This document shows, piece after piece, positions 37,458-46,275 of a DNA stretch of 64,000 bases (position 1 is the stretch's first letter; each line of letters begins with the position of its first letter). The DNA lies in NCBI GenBank assembly GCA_027314915.1, contig DAHUZZ010000002.1:1-64000 (forward strand). Direction: 5' to 3'. Below the pieces are notes generated by a model that was not told the DNA's origin, did no database searches, and saw only the letters and a list, made by a program, of their open reading frames with translations. The translations under genes were made by a program, and so were the position numbers. This stretch comes from Thermoplasmata archaeon. GTDB lineage: Archaea; Thermoplasmatota; Thermoplasmata; Lutacidiplasmatales; UBA184.

Positions 37458-39983
37458 ATGGTCGCACCCTGGGGGCGCGTGGCGCGCCTCCTGTTCCTCG
37501 TCCTCCTCCTCGGCGTGCTGGTCGGCCTGCCGAGCGGACCGGCGGCGGCTCGCTCCCTACCTCCGGTACTCCCCCACGCCGGTCCCCCGCCGACCCCCCC
37601 GGCCCGGGCCCAGGCGGCGGCCCTTCCGTTCCCGGGCCCCTTCGCGCCGGCCTCGTCGACCCCGCCGACGTTCGAGTGGGGCCATGCCTACATCTTCTAC
37701 AGTCCGGGGGACGACGCGACCCACTTCATGGGCGAGGGAGGGGCGATGGTGGTGGACGATCACCTCCACAACATCACCACCTTCGGCGGCGAGGGCCGCG
37801 GAGGGCTGATCAACTACACGGTCAACTACAATGACTCGACGGGGGCCTTCCAGGTCGCCGTCCCCGCGCCCTCGCCGAGCGCGCGGACGAACGCGTCCTT
37901 CGCGAGCGTGCCCGGCCGGGACTTCGCCGTCCTCTTCGGCGGGCTGACCGACCTCCGCACGCAGGCGACGACGAACGACACCTGGGTGTACTACTTCGGG
38001 AACCAGACCTGGCAGAACGTGACGCACTCCCGGGCGCCCCCGGCGCGGGAGAGCGCGGCCTTCGCCGTGAACGCGTCGGGCAACGTCGCGCTCCTCGAGG
38101 GCGGGTGGGCGCCCGACGTCGCGTTCGGCGGCTCGACGGGTGCCGTCGTGTGGAACGATACCTGGTCGCTCAACCTCACGACCTTCGACTGGACCGAGGC
38201 GACGCGGGTGGCCGCGCCACCCCCGATGTACGGCTCGGTGATGATCTGGCAGAACGCGACGGACCGGTTCGACCTCTTCGGGGGCTGCGCCCTGAGCTGC
38301 TCCGGGGGGCTCTGGAGCTACGGCGGCGACCCGGCCGCCTGGCAGCCGGTGGCCACGAGCGGCGGACCCTCCGCCCGGGCCTCCCCGACCTTCGTGTGGG
38401 ATGCGGCCGACGGGCTCGGGATCCTCTACGGGGGGTTCACCTACGGTGCGAACGGGGTCACCGCGCTTCAAGGCGGGTACCTCTTCGACCCCGAGGGGGA
38501 CCTCTGGTCGCCGCTGGTCCTGGGGGGAGGCCCCGGGCCCCGCTTCGACGCGCCCAGCGCATGGGCCGACTTCCCGGGATGCGTGGGGTTGAACCTGATC
38601 GGAGGCAACACCTCCCTGGCCGGCCCGCCGATGAACGCCTCGGTCCTCGAGCCGACCGGCGCCCCGTCGCCCAACTGCTTCCCCTACCTCATCTCGGGCG
38701 GGGGCCCGCCGCCCAAGCCCTGCTCGGTCGCGCAATCCCCCCTCGACCTGCGGGTGATCGACAACTTCACCGGCCTGGGCGTTCCGGACGCGACGGTCGA
38801 GGTGATGGGCGGGTGCGTCGCGCGGAGCGCGATGACGAACCAGCTCGGGTACCTCAACCTCTCGCTTCCGGCCCCGGACAACCTGAGCATCGCCGCGAGC
38901 GCTCCCGGGTACCGGCTCAACGAGGTCCTCCGGCCCTTCCTGCCGAACACGACGGTGGAGCTCCTCCTGCCCCTCGCGCCGTACCCGTCCCTCCGGCTCC
39001 GTGCGTGGGGGGTCAACGCCTCGGGGGACCGGGTGCCGCTCCCGGGCGTGACCGTCGACCAGGGGACCGCCATCGTGCTCGGGACCACCGGTCCGAGCGG
39101 GTTCCTCAACGTGAGCCACGTCATCTCCGCCGGCGGCAACCTGACGCTGTACGGCGCCCGCTCCGACTACTCGACCGGGAACTCCACGGTGAGGGTGCCC
39201 TACTCGGGTCCCTTTGAGGTGAACCTCACGCTCTACCTCGCGGGCAGCCTCGATGTCCGGGCGCTGAGCTCCGCGGCCGGCAACGCTCCGATCCCCCTCG
39301 CCGCGGGGACCCTGACCGATACCGACCCCGGCAGCGGGCCGCCCCTTTCCTTCACGACCAACGGGCTCGGCTGGTACAACGTCACGCTGCTGCCCGCCGG
39401 GAACTACACCGTCTCCGCGTCGGCGCCGGGGTACTTCCCGTCCACGGTCCGGTTCGACCATCCGTGGCTCGCGACCACGACGATCACGGTGGCGCTGGCG
39501 CCGCAGCTGGGGGCCATCCTCGACGTCCTCGTCCGGAGCGCGGCCACCGGCGACTCCCTCGGCGGCGCCAGCGTGGAGCTGCTCGGGAACCCCACCCTCA
39601 CGACCAACGGGGCCGGCTACGCCAACTATTCGAACGTCCGCCCGGCCGGCCTCTACCAGGTCGTGGCGAGCGCGAGCGGGTACATCTCGAACTTCAGCTG
39701 GGTCCGGCTCGAGTACGGCGAGGTGCTCGCGCCCTACCTCGTCTACCTGCGACCGATCGCCCTCTGCCCCGGGGGACCGGCGTGCCCCGCCGAACCGACG
39801 GGGGCCTCCCCGCCGCCGTTCGGCTACCTCGGAGGCGGCGCCCTGACCTCCGCGCTCCTGGTGGCCGCCCCGGCGGCGCTCCTCGCGGCCGGTCTGCTGT
39901 ACGCGGCGCTGCTCCTCCGCGGGCGCGACCGCCCGTCCCGTCCGACCGCGGCCGCGCCCCGTCCGGGGGGTCCGGCGCGATGA
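37458..39983 (+). CDS. Kelch-repeat and carboxypeptidase-regulatory-domain surface protein
   Basis: An 841-residue surface protein. Residues 1-33 form a signal peptide (RVARLLFLVLLLGVLVGLPSG). Residues about 70-400 contain about five Kelch-like blades (FGGEGRGG, LFGGLTDLRT with DTWVYY, LLEGGWAPD with NDTWSL, LFGGCALS, ILYGGFTYG). Residues about 430-780 contain four carboxypeptidase regulatory-like domains, each ending in an ASAPGY-type turn. A C-terminal helix (ALLVAAPAALLAAGLLYAALLL) followed by RGRDR anchors it. Many N-glycosylation sequons fit an external location. The ATG at 37458 is about 30 nt from the TATA-like AAATCATAAT; the earlier ATG at 37431 would lie inside the promoter. The stop overlaps the next gene. 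Confidence 0.85.
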   Translation: MVAPWGRVARLLFLVLLLGVLVGLPSGPAAARSLPPVLPHAGPPPTPPARAQAAALPFPGPFAPASSTPPTFEWGHAYIFYSPGDDATHFMGEGGAMVVDDHLHNITTFGGEGRGGLINYTVNYNDSTGAFQVAVPAPSPSARTNASFASVPGRDFAVLFGGLTDLRTQATTNDTWVYYFGNQTWQNVTHSRAPPARESAAFAVNASGNVALLEGGWAPDVAFGGSTGAVVWNDTWSLNLTTFDWTEATRVAAPPPMYGSVMIWQNATDRFDLFGGCALSCSGGLWSYGGDPAAWQPVATSGGPSARASPTFVWDAADGLGILYGGFTYGANGVTALQGGYLFDPEGDLWSPLVLGGGPGPRFDAPSAWADFPGCVGLNLIGGNTSLAGPPMNASVLEPTGAPSPNCFPYLISGGGPPPKPCSVAQSPLDLRVIDNFTGLGVPDATVEVMGGCVARSAMTNQLGYLNLSLPAPDNLSIAASAPGYRLNEVLRPFLPNTTVELLLPLAPYPSLRLRAWGVNASGDRVPLPGVTVDQGTAIVLGTTGPSGFLNVSHVISAGGNLTLYGARSDYSTGNSTVRVPYSGPFEVNLTLYLAGSLDVRALSSAAGNAPIPLAAGTLTDTDPGSGPPLSFTTNGLGWYNVTLLPAGNYTVSASAPGYFPSTVRFDHPWLATTTITVALAPQLGAILDVLVRSAATGDSLGGASVELLGNPTLTTNGAGYANYSNVRPAGLYQVVASASGYISNFSWVRLEYGEVLAPYLVYLRPIALCPGGPACPAEPTGASPPPFGYLGGGALTSALLVAAPAALLAAGLLYAALLLRGRDRPSRPTAAAPRPGGPAR

Positions 39984-40450
39984 GGTGGTGGGACCGTCGG
40001 CCGCCCGCGACGCCGCCGGTCGTCATCGAGCGGATCCGCCCCGTCGAGGTCCCGGTCCTCACCGAGGTCAAGCGCCGGCTGGGGCGGGAGGAGCTCGCCC
40101 AGGCCGTCCTGTACGCCTACCCCAAGGTGGTGGAGGACCTCGCCCGGGGCTACGGTGTCGAGATCCCGCCGGGCTACTCGCACGAGGAGATCCTCACGAA
40201 GTGCTTCACGGAGACGATGGTCCCCTGGGCCGGGTTCTTCGACCGGCTGTACCGGATCTACGCGCCGATCCGGTACGGGGAACGCGCCCCGACCGGTACG
40301 CCGGAGGACCTGCTCGAGCTCCTCCAGAGCCTCTACGGCGCCGAGCCGATGTGGCGGCTCTACGTGGCCTCCGCGACCGGCCCGACCAACGGCGGCACGC
40401 TCCCGCCGAAGAACGGGTCCGCCTCCCCGACGGACCCCCCGGAGGACTGA
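39980..40450 (+). CDS. DUF4129-like protein of the MoxR/DUF58 operon
   Basis: A 156-residue protein. Residues about 30-125 (LAQAVLYAYPKVVEDLARGYG, FTETMVPWAGFFDRLYRIYAPIRYG and TPEDLLELLQSLYGAE) follow the DUF4129 pattern in which a helical domain ends with TPxE-x-L. DUF4129 domains usually stand at the C-terminus of transglutaminase-like or membrane proteins in MoxR-DUF58 operons; here the domain is a free soluble protein. The ATG overlaps the surface-protein stop (ATGA), linking it translationally to the Kelch protein. A single Cys is present and no catalytic motif. Confidence 0.72.
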   Translation: MRWWDRRPPATPPVVIERIRPVEVPVLTEVKRRLGREELAQAVLYAYPKVVEDLARGYGVEIPPGYSHEEILTKCFTETMVPWAGFFDRLYRIYAPIRYGERAPTGTPEDLLELLQSLYGAEPMWRLYVASATGPTNGGTLPPKNGSASPTDPPED

Positions 40451-40453
40451 ACC

Positions 40454-40975
40454 ATGGCCCTCCTGCCGCCCGACCTCCTGGGGCTGCTCACCGAGCCGCG
40501 GGTGGGTCTCCCGCTCACCCTCATCGTCGCCGGCCTGGCCGCCTGGTACGCCCTGGGCACGCGCGGGGAACCCCGGCGGAGCTCGTGGGAGGCGGCCCCG
40601 CCACTCTCCGACGCGGAGTCCGTCTCCCGGACCTACCTCGCGCTCTACCGGGGCGAGTACTCCGTGGCGGTGCGCGAGATGCGCGACCGGCTCGACCGCC
40701 GGGTCCGTGCCCGCACGGGCCGGTCGATGCACGAGCTCCCCTGGCGGGGAGGTGCCCAGCGCCGCCTGGGGATCCCCGATCCCCGCCGGCTGAGGGCCAG
40801 CCGGGAGGTGCTCGACGGGCTCGAGCGATGGGCCTACCGGCTCGAGACCGGAAGCTACTTCCGCTGGGACTTCTGGCGGAGCGCCGAGAGCTCGCAGCGG
40901 GCGCTCCACGCCCGGCTCGGGTCCGGGCTCCTCCAGGCCGGCCAGACCCTCCGTCGCTTCGATCCCGCTCCATGA
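40454..40975 (+). CDS. Membrane-anchored protein of the MoxR/DUF58 operon
   Basis: A 173-residue protein with one N-terminal helix (VGLPLTLIVAGLAAWYALG) and a cytosolic helical domain rich in Arg and Leu (VSRTYLALYRGEYSVAVREMRDRLDRRVRART). I do not recognise the family. It lies 3 nt after the DUF4129-like gene and overlaps moxR by 4 nt. In other MoxR-DUF58 operons a comparable single-pass protein acts with the von Willebrand-type components; that role is only suggested here. Confidence 0.7.
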   Translation: MALLPPDLLGLLTEPRVGLPLTLIVAGLAAWYALGTRGEPRRSSWEAAPPLSDAESVSRTYLALYRGEYSVAVREMRDRLDRRVRARTGRSMHELPWRGGAQRRLGIPDPRRLRASREVLDGLERWAYRLETGSYFRWDFWRSAESSQRALHARLGSGLLQAGQTLRRFDPAP

Positions 40976-42009
40976 ACTCCTCCGTCCCCACCCCCCGCGG
41001 AACAGGTCCGACCGCCGAACGACCCGGGGCCCGCCCCCCCGGGCCTCCCGTCGACGCCCCGGGCGTGCTCGCCCGGCTCAACTCCTCGGTCGGGGAGTCG
41101 GTGATCGGCTACGATCCGGTGGTCCGGCTCCTGGCGATCGCCCTCCTCTCCGAGGGGCACGTGCTCCTCGAGGGGGTCCCGGGCATCGCGAAGACGATGC
41201 TGGTGCGCCGCTTCTCGGCCTCGCTCTCGCTGTCGTTCAAGCGGATCCAGTTCACCCCCGACATGCTGCCGAGCGACATCGTCGGGACGGTGATCCTGAA
41301 CCCGGTGAGCCAGGCCTTCGAGTACCGGCGGGGCCCGGTCTTCGCGAACGTGGTCCTCGCCGACGAGATCAACCGGGCCCCGCCCAAGGTCCAGTCGGCG
41401 CTCCTCGAGGCGATGCAGGAGCGCCAGGTGACCGTCGACGGCGTGACCTACCCGCTGCCCCAGCCCTTCATGGTCATCGCGACGGAGAACCCCATCGAGC
41501 AGGAGGGCACCTACCCGCTGCCCGAGGCGGAGCTCGACCGGTTCCTCTTCCGCATCCTGATGGGCTACCCGGACGAGCCGGACGAGCGCCGGCTCCTCGA
41601 GCGGCACTCCGGGCCCGCCGTCCCCGAGGCGCGGGGGATCCCCCTGGGCGCGGAGCCGCTCGACCGGCTCGCGCGCGACGCGCTCCGCGTGACCCTCACG
41701 CCCGAGGTGCTCGACTTCGTCGTCCGGCTGATCCGGAGCACCCGGGAGGACCCGCAGATCCTGATGGGCGCCTCGCCGCGCGCGGGGGTCCAGTTCCTGA
41801 GGGCCACGAAGGCGGCGGCGCTGCTGGCCGGGCGCAGCTACGTGACCCCGGACGACGTCAAGGCGGTCGTCTTCGAGGTGCTCAACCACCGCATCCTGCT
41901 CCATCCGGACCTCCTCGCCCAGCGCTACGTCACCGGCCGCGGGGGCGTCGAGCCCCTGCTGCGCGAGGTGCTCGAGCGGAGGACCCGGGAGGTCCCGCTC
42001 CCCCGGTAG
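40972..42009 (+). CDS. moxR: MoxR-family AAA+ ATPase
   Basis: A 345-residue AAA+ protein with Walker A GVPGIAKT (residues 68-75), Walker B VVLADEINRAPPKVQSALLEAMQERQVT, sensor 1 FMVIATENPIEQEGTYPLPEAELDRF and the Arg-finger region of MoxR proteins; a lid domain follows (SPRAGVQFLRATKAAALLAGRSYVTPDDVK). MoxR ATPases act as chaperones that load metals or mature extracytoplasmic protein complexes, often with DUF58/VWA proteins. The ATG overlaps the preceding stop. The first 30 residues are a Pro-rich extension. Its partner DUF58 gene follows after 19 nt. Confidence 0.93.
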   Translation: MNSSVPTPRGTGPTAERPGARPPGPPVDAPGVLARLNSSVGESVIGYDPVVRLLAIALLSEGHVLLEGVPGIAKTMLVRRFSASLSLSFKRIQFTPDMLPSDIVGTVILNPVSQAFEYRRGPVFANVVLADEINRAPPKVQSALLEAMQERQVTVDGVTYPLPQPFMVIATENPIEQEGTYPLPEAELDRFLFRILMGYPDEPDERRLLERHSGPAVPEARGIPLGAEPLDRLARDALRVTLTPEVLDFVVRLIRSTREDPQILMGASPRAGVQFLRATKAAALLAGRSYVTPDDVKAVVFEVLNHRILLHPDLLAQRYVTGRGGVEPLLREVLERRTREVPLPR

Positions 42010-42028
42010 GCGAGGACGGTCGCGCCCG

Positions 42029-43348
42029 ATGATCTCCCGACGCGGTGCCGGATTCGTCGGGGCCGCCGTCGTCGGGATCCTCCTCGCGGTCTACACGCTC
42101 AACCTGATCGTCCTGGTGGGCGCGCTCGCGATCTTCGCGGCCGTCGGGGGCGAGCTCGTCTACTTCCATCTCGCGACGCCCCCGGCCTCGGAGCTCGAGT
42201 TCGGGGTGCGGCGGACGGGCGCCCGGCGGGGGCTCTCCCCCGGCGCGACCGCCGAGATCGCGCTCGAGATCACCTACCTCGGCGCCCGGCCGATCTTCGC
42301 CGAGCTGCGCGACCTCCTGCCCTCGACGCTCCCGCGGGACTCCGGGACGACCGCGCTCAAGCGGTGGTGGCACCCGGGCGACCGGGCGACGATCGGCTAC
42401 GCGGTCCGCGCGGCGGGCCGGGGGAGCCACCTGGTCGGCCCGGTCGCGGTCACCCTGCGGAGCCCCCACGCGCTCGCCTGGGTCCAGCGGATCCTGCCGG
42501 AGAGCGAGGAGCCGATCCGGGTCGTCCCGCCCGCCCCCATCGCCCGGAGCCAGCGGCTCGGCCCGGCGCTCCTCACCGGGATGCAGGGCCGGCTCGCCCT
42601 CCGCCAACGGGGGTTCGGCTCGGAGTTCCGGTCGCTCCGGCCCTACCAGCTCACCGATGACCTCCGGCACGTCGCCTGGAAGCGCTCGCGGCCGGGCGCC
42701 TGGCAGGTCCGCGAGTTCGACCAGGAGAACCGGCAGGACTTCGTCCTGCTCCTCGATGTCTCCGAGGGGATGCTCGCGGGACTCCCCGGGCAGAACGCGC
42801 TCGACCGCGCGATCGAGGCGGCCTCGCTCGTCCTCGCGGCCGTGGCCCGGAACGGGGAGGACCGGGTCGGTCTCCTGTCCTACGCGGGCCGGCCCCGCCA
42901 GTACTTCGCGCCGGCCCGGGGCGAGTTCCACTTCCGCCGGCTCGCCGAGAACCTGGCCTTCCTGCAGCCGGTCGATGGCCTCTTCGATCTCGGGGCGGCG
43001 CTCGACCTGCTGACCCGGCGCCTCACGACCAACGCCCACGTGCTCGCGTTCACGGCGCTCGACGGACCGCTCGCTCCCGTGCGGCCGGCGCACCTCAAGT
43101 TCCGCTCCCGCGGCCACCACCTCTACCTCTTCCCGCCCAACCGGGCCGGCTTCTACCCGCCGCTGCCGGAGGGACGGGCCGGCGAGCTCGCGCTGCGATG
43201 GGCCGAGGCCGAGGAGCGGGCGCGGCTCGGCCGGAGCGTCGCGGAGCTCCGGGCCGAGGGGATCCCGGTCTTCCCCTACGATCGGCGCGGCGCGACCGGT
43301 CCGGTGCTCACGGCCTACGGACGGCTCCGCGCCTGGGGGCTCGCATGA
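42029..43348 (+). CDS. DUF58 protein with N-terminal membrane helices
   Basis: A 439-residue protein. Residues about 8-48 hold two membrane helices, followed by a beta-rich domain and the DUF58 signature SLRPYQLTDDLRHVAWKRSRPG. A von Willebrand A-like continuation starts with FVLLLDVSEGMLAG (a DxSxx metal site partly preserved: D-V-S-E-G). DUF58 proteins work with MoxR ATPases, probably in assembling cell-envelope or enzyme complexes. It is followed by an overlapping membrane protein gene. The operon also includes the Kelch surface protein, which could be a client. Confidence 0.92.
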   Translation: MISRRGAGFVGAAVVGILLAVYTLNLIVLVGALAIFAAVGGELVYFHLATPPASELEFGVRRTGARRGLSPGATAEIALEITYLGARPIFAELRDLLPSTLPRDSGTTALKRWWHPGDRATIGYAVRAAGRGSHLVGPVAVTLRSPHALAWVQRILPESEEPIRVVPPAPIARSQRLGPALLTGMQGRLALRQRGFGSEFRSLRPYQLTDDLRHVAWKRSRPGAWQVREFDQENRQDFVLLLDVSEGMLAGLPGQNALDRAIEAASLVLAAVARNGEDRVGLLSYAGRPRQYFAPARGEFHFRRLAENLAFLQPVDGLFDLGAALDLLTRRLTTNAHVLAFTALDGPLAPVRPAHLKFRSRGHHLYLFPPNRAGFYPPLPEGRAGELALRWAEAEERARLGRSVAELRAEGIPVFPYDRRGATGPVLTAYGRLRAWGLA

Positions 43349-44208
43349 GATCGCCGGTGGACGTCGAGCCGGCCCGGCTGCTCGTGCTGCCGGTCCTCGG
43401 CTACTCCTTCCTCGCCCTCCTCCTCACGCTGGTCCCGATCTCCGGACTGGCCCTCGCCGGGATCCTGGCCGCGGCGGTGCCGCTCGCCGCCCTCCTCGCC
43501 GGTCGGTCGCAGAGCGCCCTCATCTTCGCCCCCCTGGCCGCCTGGCTCGCCGGCGTCCTGCTCGTGCTCGGCGAGGGCGGCGCGCCGACCACCCCGGGCG
43601 GGGAGCTCCTGGGCGGGCTCCTCCTCGGGGCGCCCCTCGTGCTCGCGGCCTGCGTGCTCTGGCCCGCCCGCGGCTCGCCGCTCCTCCTGCCGCTCACCGG
43701 GGTGGCCATCGTGGATGCGATGACGAACTCCGCGGCCCTCGCCCGGCTGGGCGCGGGCGGGCTCGCGGCCACGCCCGGCAACTACCTGGGCGCCTTCCTC
43801 TCGGTCAGCTCCGACCAGCTGGGCGGCTGGGCCGACCTCGTGGGCGGGGCGAGCTCCGCCCCGCTCCCGCTCCAGCTGTTCACCGACCCGGTCCTCGCCT
43901 CCCTCGCGCTCCTCGCCCTCGTGGGCGCCTTCCTCGCCTTCGTCGCGCCCGGCATCCCCGAGGGGGAGCCCGCCGACCGGCCGAGCCCGACGCTCATCCT
44001 GAGCGCCTCCGCGGGGGCCCTCGCGGCCGCGGCGTTCGAGCTCGTCGCGGCCGGCGCGCCCCGCTTCGCGCTGCTCGGGCTCGCCGCCGCCGTCGTGGCG
44101 GTGCTGGGCGCGATCCTCCTCCTCGCTCGCGCCCCCCCCGCGCCCCGGGTGCGGACCGCCCCGGCGCCGAGGAGCGCCGACCGGACGCCCGCGACCTCCG
44201 CCCGGTGA
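43345..44208 (+). CDS. Polytopic membrane protein at the end of the MoxR/DUF58 operon
   Basis: A 287-residue very hydrophobic protein with about eight predicted helices, rich in Ala, Leu and Gly. Examples are LLVLPVLGYSFLALLLTLVP, GELLGGLLLGAPLVLAACVL and PRFALLGLAAAVVAVLGAIL. No transporter or enzyme motif is recognisable. The C-terminal tail is basic. Its ATG overlaps the DUF58 stop, so it belongs to that operon. It may be the membrane platform for the MoxR/DUF58 pair; that is inference. Confidence 0.75.
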   Translation: MRSPVDVEPARLLVLPVLGYSFLALLLTLVPISGLALAGILAAAVPLAALLAGRSQSALIFAPLAAWLAGVLLVLGEGGAPTTPGGELLGGLLLGAPLVLAACVLWPARGSPLLLPLTGVAIVDAMTNSAALARLGAGGLAATPGNYLGAFLSVSSDQLGGWADLVGGASSAPLPLQLFTDPVLASLALLALVGAFLAFVAPGIPEGEPADRPSPTLILSASAGALAAAAFELVAAGAPRFALLGLAAAVVAVLGAILLLARAPPAPRVRTAPAPRSADRTPATSAR

Positions 44209-44224
44209 CCGCCCGGACGCGAGC

Positions 44225-44232
44225 CTTTTATC
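44225..44232 (+). promoter_or_regulatory. TATA box of the ABC exporter operon
   Basis: CTTTTATC is centred about 26 nt upstream of the ATG at 44255, consistent with leaderless transcription of the ATPase-permease pair. Confidence 0.6.
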
Positions 44233-44254
44233 GGGATGCGATGGGTCGCCCGGC

Positions 44255-45277
44255 ATGGCCGAGGGAGCGATCCGGGTCGACGGCCTCTCGAAGGTCTACC
44301 ACGGGTCCGTCCGGGCGGTCGACCACATCTCCTTCGAGGTGCGCCCGGGGGAGGCGTTCGGCTTCCTAGGCCCGAACGGCGCGGGGAAGACCACCACCGT
44401 GGCCATCCTCACCGCGCTCCTCGCCCCCACCGCGGGGACGGCGATCGTCGACGGCATCGACGTCTTCTCCCACCCGGCGGAGATCAAGCGGCGGATCGGG
44501 CTCGTCTTCCAGGAGTCCACCGCGGACGCCGACCTGACCGGCCGCGAGAACCTCGAGCTGGCGGCGGCGCTCTTCAACGTCCCACGGCGCGAGGTGGCCG
44601 CCCGGATCGAGGCGCTCCTGGACCGGATGCAGATCGGCGACGCGGCCGACCGGCTCGCGAAGACCTACTCCGGCGGGATGCGGCGGAGGCTCGAGCTCGC
44701 GGTCGGCATCATCCACTCGCCCCGGGTCCTCTTCCTGGATGAGCCGACCCTCGGGCTCGACCCGCAGGGCCGGGCCGGGTTCTGGCGGTACGTGCAGGAG
44801 CTGAGGCGGGACCACGGGATGACCGTCTTCGTCACCACCCACTACCTGGACGAGGCGGACGGGCTCTGCGACCGGATCGCCATCATCGACCGCGGCCACA
44901 TCGTCGCGACCGGCACCCCCTCCGAGCTCAAGGACCGGCTCGGCGGCGACATCCTCACCGTCCGGCCGCTCGCGCCGAACGCGGGGATCGAGCCGATCCT
45001 CCGGGCCGTCCCCGGGGTCCTCTCGGTGACCGCCCAGGAGGGAAGCTTCCGGATCAAGGCCCCCCGGGGCGAGGAGCTCGTGCCGAAGCTCGTCGAGGCC
45101 TGCGCCGGCGCAGGCATCCCGCTCGCCGGCGTCTCGCTCAAGCGGCCGAGCCTGGACGAGGTGTTCCTGGAGTTCACCGGCCGCGAGTACCGCGAGGAGG
45201 AGGGCGGCATGACGCCGACCGACCGGGCGGTCCGTCTCGGGCAGGTCGCGCAGGCGATGGGACGGGGGCGGCGATGA
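44255..45277 (+). CDS. ABC-2 type exporter ATP-binding protein
   Basis: A 340-residue ABC ATPase with Walker A FLGPNGAGKTTT, Q-loop VFQESTAD, signature YSGGMRRRLELAVG, Walker B VLFLDEPTLGLDP and H-loop FVTTHYLDEAD. It has the C-terminal extension of DrrA/NatA-type exporters (KRPSLDEVFLEFTGREYREEEGG). Such systems export drugs, lipids, glycans or proteins. The stop overlaps the permease start (ATGA). The YREEEG tail is seen in the DrrA branch. No substrate clue is given by neighbours. Confidence 0.94.
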   Translation: MAEGAIRVDGLSKVYHGSVRAVDHISFEVRPGEAFGFLGPNGAGKTTTVAILTALLAPTAGTAIVDGIDVFSHPAEIKRRIGLVFQESTADADLTGRENLELAAALFNVPRREVAARIEALLDRMQIGDAADRLAKTYSGGMRRRLELAVGIIHSPRVLFLDEPTLGLDPQGRAGFWRYVQELRRDHGMTVFVTTHYLDEADGLCDRIAIIDRGHIVATGTPSELKDRLGGDILTVRPLAPNAGIEPILRAVPGVLSVTAQEGSFRIKAPRGEELVPKLVEACAGAGIPLAGVSLKRPSLDEVFLEFTGREYREEEGGMTPTDRAVRLGQVAQAMGRGRR

Positions 45278-46110
45278 TCCGCGAGCTGGGCGCGCTCACG
45301 CGCCGCGAGCTCCTGAGGCTCGCCCGGAACCCCCAGGCGATCATCACCTCGCTCCTCCTCCCGATCCTCTACCTCCTCCTCTTCGGCCAGGCGTTCAACC
45401 TGGAGAACCTGGGCGGGGGGTCGATCCCCTCCGCCTACTTCCTCGCGGCGTTCCGGGGCGCCCCGAGCTACTTCTCCTACTTCTCCGCCGGGATGGCCGG
45501 CTTCGTGGCGGTCACCGCGACCCTCTTCATCGGGGCGAACGTCATCTTCGACCGGCTCTTCGGCACGCTCAAGCGGGTGGCGGCCTCGCCCGCCGGGGCG
45601 GTGGAGATCTTCGGCTCCCGGCTGCTGGCCGGGATGATCCAGCCCATCGGGCTCGCCTTCCTCGTCCTCTTCCTCGCCGTCCTCACCGGCCACGCGGGGC
45701 TCGCCGGGCTCGACGTGACGGCGAACGTGACGGTGCTCGGGGCGATCGAGGTCCTGCTCGCGATCGTGCTGCTCTCGGCGATGTTCGCCTCGCTCTTCCT
45801 GGCCATCGGATTCTCCCTGGAGCAGCCGCAGACCTACTTCGCCGTCGTGAACGCGGTCAACCTGCCCGTCCTCCTCACCTCCGCGGCGCTCTATCCGTGG
45901 GGGACGATGCCCCCGTGGTTCCAGAACGTCGCGTCGTACAACCCCATCACGCTCGCCGTGAACGTGCTGAGGATCAACCTCTTCGCCGGCGCGGGGGCCT
46001 ACTACCCGTACGATCCGGCCGTCTACCTGCTCGGGCTGCTCGCCTGGGGCGGGGTCATGTTCCTGGTGGCGATCCTGCTCGCCCGCCGGGCGCTCGCGCC
46101 GAAGAAGTAG
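45274..46110 (+). CDS. ABC-2 type exporter permease
   Basis: A 278-residue protein with six membrane helices of the ABC-2 family, beginning with the cytosolic LTRRELLRLARNPQAIITSLLLPILYLLLFGQAF, which is typical. The central loop (FDRLFGTLKRVAASPAGAVEIFGSRLLAGM) and the later NPITLAVNVLRI are the family landmark motifs. It forms a homodimer driven by the ATPase encoded immediately upstream. Transport direction is outward. Substrate unknown. Confidence 0.93.
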   Translation: MIRELGALTRRELLRLARNPQAIITSLLLPILYLLLFGQAFNLENLGGGSIPSAYFLAAFRGAPSYFSYFSAGMAGFVAVTATLFIGANVIFDRLFGTLKRVAASPAGAVEIFGSRLLAGMIQPIGLAFLVLFLAVLTGHAGLAGLDVTANVTVLGAIEVLLAIVLLSAMFASLFLAIGFSLEQPQTYFAVVNAVNLPVLLTSAALYPWGTMPPWFQNVASYNPITLAVNVLRINLFAGAGAYYPYDPAVYLLGLLAWGGVMFLVAILLARRALAPKK

Positions 46111-46275
46111 GCCGTCCGGTGGGACGGGGGCGGGACGGTCCCCCGGTCCGCCCCTCCCCCGGGATCGCCCGGTGCGCCCGGAAGGACGCCGCGGTGGACC
46201 CGCCCCGCGGGCGGGAGGCCCGTGGCCGGGTCCGCCTCCGCCCCGGGCCGGCCGCGGTGGCCCTCAGCCGCTCGG

